Positions 5,222-7,115 of a DNA stretch of 7,115 nucleotides are shown here, one piece after another (position 1 is the first letter of the stretch; each line of letters starts with the position of its first letter). Origin of the DNA: Gallionellaceae bacterium (GTDB lineage Bacteria; Pseudomonadota; Gammaproteobacteria; Burkholderiales; Gallionellaceae); the NCBI GenBank assembly GCA_030646595.1, contig JAUSKS010000083.1, positions 1 through 7,115 of the forward strand, read 5' to 3'. The notes beneath the pieces are model-generated. The model was not told where the DNA came from. It made no database searches and worked only from the letters and a program-made list of their open reading frames with translations. A program made the translations under genes and the position numbers.

Positions 5222-6982
5222 ATGTATCGCTACGACAAATATGATCATCAGATTGTAAACGAGCGGGTCGCGCAATATCGCGATCAGGTGCGCCGCCGTC
5301 TGGCCAATGAATTGACCGAAGATGAATTCCGCCCCTTGCGTTTGCAGAACGGTTTGTACATGCAAATCCATGCTTACATGCTGCGCATTGCCGTGCCTTA
5401 CGGCATGCTGACTTCACACCAGATGCGCATGTTTGCGCACATCGCGCAGAAGTATGACCGTGGCTATGGCCATTTCACCACGCGCCAGAATATCCAGTTC
5501 AACTGGCTCAAGCTGGAAGACACACCCGCCATCCTGGCCGATCTGGCCTCGGTGGAAATGCATGCCATCCAGACTTCGGGAAATTGCATACGCAACATAA
5601 CCTCCGATGAGTTTGCCGGTGTGGCCGGAGATGAGATTGTGGATCCGCGCCCTTATGCCGAAATTTTGCGGCAGTGGAGTACCTTTCATCCTGAGTTTGC
5701 CTATCTGCCGCGCAAATTCAAGATTGCCATCAGCGGCGCGACAAAAGACCGTGCTGCGATTGCGGTGCATGACATCGGCTTGTCGGTCACCAATAATGCG
5801 CAAGGTGAAATCGGTTTCCGCGTGCTGGTCGGCGGTGGTCTGGGGCGCACACCCATCATAGGCAGCGAGATTTGCAGTTTTTTGCCGTGGCAGCATGTCA
5901 TGACTTATTGCGAATCCATACTGCGTGTGTATAACCAATATGGACGGCGCGACAATATGTACAAGGCGCGTATTAAAATTCTGGTGAAAGCCTTGGGAAT
6001 CGATGAGTTCAGGCGTCAGGTGGAAGCCGACTGGGCGGACATCAAAGACGGCCCCGGCACCCTGACGGTCGAAGAACTCCAGCGCGTATCTGCTTATTTT
6101 CCTGCACCGGCCTATGAGAAACTGCCTGCGCACGATGCGGCCGTGGCTGCCTATCAGGCGGAAAACAAGGGTTTCGCCAACTGGATGCAGCGCAATGTTA
6201 AAGCGCACAAAGTACCAGGATACGCAGTCGTGGTGTTATCGCTCAAGAAAACCGCGATTGCGCCGGGCGATGCCAGTGCCGAGCAAATGGAAGCCGCAGC
6301 TGATCTGGCCGACCGCTTCAGCTTCGGCGAACTGCGCATTACTCATATGCAGAATCTGGTGCTGGCTGATGTTAAACAATCCGACTTGATCACGCTGTGG
6401 AAAATAGCCGCCGCGCAAGGCATGGCCACCCCTAACATTGGGCTGTTGTCCGACATCATCTGCTGCCCCGGCGGTGATTTCTGTTCGCTGGCCAATGCCC
6501 GCTCCATTCCGCTGGCGCGCGCGATTGCCGAGCGTTTTGAAAGCCTGGATTTTCAGCATGACATCGGCGAGATTGAAATCAATATGTCCGGCTGCATGAA
6601 TTCCTGCGGCCACAATCATGTCGGCCATATCGGCGTACTGGGCGTAGACAAACAGGATGGCGGCGAGTGGTATCAGGTATCGGTCGGCGGCGATCAGGGC
6701 AACGACAGCGCAATCGGCAAAGTCATCGGGCCTTCATTTACCTTCGCCCAGGTACCGCCCGTGATAGACCGCTTGCTGCAAGTTTATGTGCGCGAGCGTT
6801 TCGAAGATGAACGCTTTATAGATACCGTGCGCCGCATCGGCCTGACACCGTTCAAGGAATTTGTCTATGCCACGCCGGTGGAGCCGGATGCCAAGCTGGA
6901 TAGCGAAGTGTATGGCTTGTTGAAAAACCCGGAAAACTATGCCGCGCCTTATTCGGTTCCCTATTTCTCACCGAGGTTTTAA
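5222..6982 (+). CDS. cysI: Assimilatory sulfite reductase hemoprotein (nitrite/sulfite reductase family)
   Basis: A 586-residue siroheme and [4Fe-4S] enzyme that reduces sulfite to sulfide with six electrons. It has the two-fold ferredoxin-like/siroheme architecture: first half about 35-340, second half about 341-545. Cluster ligands are visible as CPGGDFC (Cys415, Cys421) and GCMNSC (Cys458, Cys462), the latter bridging to siroheme. Substrate and siroheme contacts match the family: Arg55 in MLRIAVPYG, TTRQN (86-90), Arg124 in GNCIRN, and Lys165 and Lys167 in LPRKFK. An extra Cys414 precedes the cluster motif. AAGGAG overlaps the stop of the preceding gene and gives a strong start at 5222. 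The context (divergent cysB, permease, DUF934 next) favours sulfite over nitrite as substrate. No flavoprotein CysJ is in the window, so the electron donor (CysJ or ferredoxin) is not known. Confidence 0.95.
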   Translation: MYRYDKYDHQIVNERVAQYRDQVRRRLANELTEDEFRPLRLQNGLYMQIHAYMLRIAVPYGMLTSHQMRMFAHIAQKYDRGYGHFTTRQNIQFNWLKLEDTPAILADLASVEMHAIQTSGNCIRNITSDEFAGVAGDEIVDPRPYAEILRQWSTFHPEFAYLPRKFKIAISGATKDRAAIAVHDIGLSVTNNAQGEIGFRVLVGGGLGRTPIIGSEICSFLPWQHVMTYCESILRVYNQYGRRDNMYKARIKILVKALGIDEFRRQVEADWADIKDGPGTLTVEELQRVSAYFPAPAYEKLPAHDAAVAAYQAENKGFANWMQRNVKAHKVPGYAVVVLSLKKTAIAPGDASAEQMEAAADLADRFSFGELRITHMQNLVLADVKQSDLITLWKIAAAQGMATPNIGLLSDIICCPGGDFCSLANARSIPLARAIAERFESLDFQHDIGEIEINMSGCMNSCGHNHVGHIGVLGVDKQDGGEWYQVSVGGDQGNDSAIGKVIGPSFTFAQVPPVIDRLLQVYVRERFEDERFIDTVRRIGLTPFKEFVYATPVEPDAKLDSEVYGLLKNPENYAAPYSVPYFSPRF

Positions 6983-6984
6983 TC

Positions 6985-7115
6985 ATGCTGATCATTAAAA
7001 ATAAATCCGTGGTTGAAGATGACTGGACCGTTCTGCGGCTGAATGAAAACGAGACGGCGGAGAGCGTGTCCGTCGCGGCAGGGAAAATTATAGTGCCTCT
7101 TAAAGTGTGGCTGGC
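6985..7115 (+). CDS. DUF934 family protein, 5' part only
   Basis: The first 43 codons of a gene that runs off the right edge. It starts 2 bp after the cysI stop, with GAGG (6973-6976) eight bases upstream of the ATG. The N-terminus MLIIKNKSVVEDDW and the later GKIIVPLKVWL match the start of DUF934 proteins as I recall them. These are small proteins of unknown mechanism, routinely encoded between cysI and cysH in Proteobacteria and presumed to assist sulfite or APS reduction. cysH and cysDN would be expected further right, outside the window. Confidence 0.8.
   Translation, partial: MLIIKNKSVVEDDWTVLRLNENETAESVSVAAGKIIVPLKVWL

Noticed and set aside
5414..6208. Leftward 264-codon ORF opposite cysI
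   Set aside because: Antisense to conserved cysI sequence with all family residues in the plus frame; a long shadow frame.

Overview
The window looks like the chromosome of a betaproteobacterium, most plausibly Nitrosomonadales (Gallionellaceae/Sideroxydans-like or a related methylotroph). This rests on recalled family resemblance: a CysB of the betaproteobacterial type, a siroheme sulfite reductase followed directly by a DUF934 gene, and a YbcJ-type S4 protein near ArfB. No rRNA, tRNA, CRISPR array, transposase or phage gene is visible. There is no gene-free stretch longer than about 190 bp.

Left part (1-2153). The 5' end of a lipoprotein gene (LPP20-like) runs leftward off the edge. It diverges from a rightward cytoplasmic alpha/beta hydrolase gene of 392 codons. 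A rightward gene for a membrane-anchored glycine-zipper protein follows and ends 5 bp from the convergent arfB stop codon.

Middle part (2159-4045). Three leftward genes lie in the order cysB, S4-domain RNA-binding protein, arfB. Both gaps between them hold long imperfect palindromes built from tandem CACAGAG heptamers. In each case the palindrome is followed on the transcribed (minus) strand by a 3-nt linker, a T-run, and then the next start codon within 9-11 nt. This repeated layout is the most unusual structural signal in the window.

Right part (4046-7115). A 100-bp divergent regulatory region separates cysB from a tight rightward operon. The operon encodes a TauE/SafE-type permease, an unrecognised 87/88-residue protein, a siroheme [4Fe-4S] sulfite reductase hemoprotein (CysI) and the start of a DUF934 protein. 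Gaps between these genes are 2-18 bp with clear Shine-Dalgarno sequences. The likely logic is assimilatory sulfur metabolism: CysB senses the pathway state and activates the divergent operon, the permease moves a sulfur oxyanion, and CysI reduces sulfite to sulfide. A perfect 10-bp stem-loop lies in the leader of the operon. The small protein between permease and reductase is the best candidate for an undescribed component.
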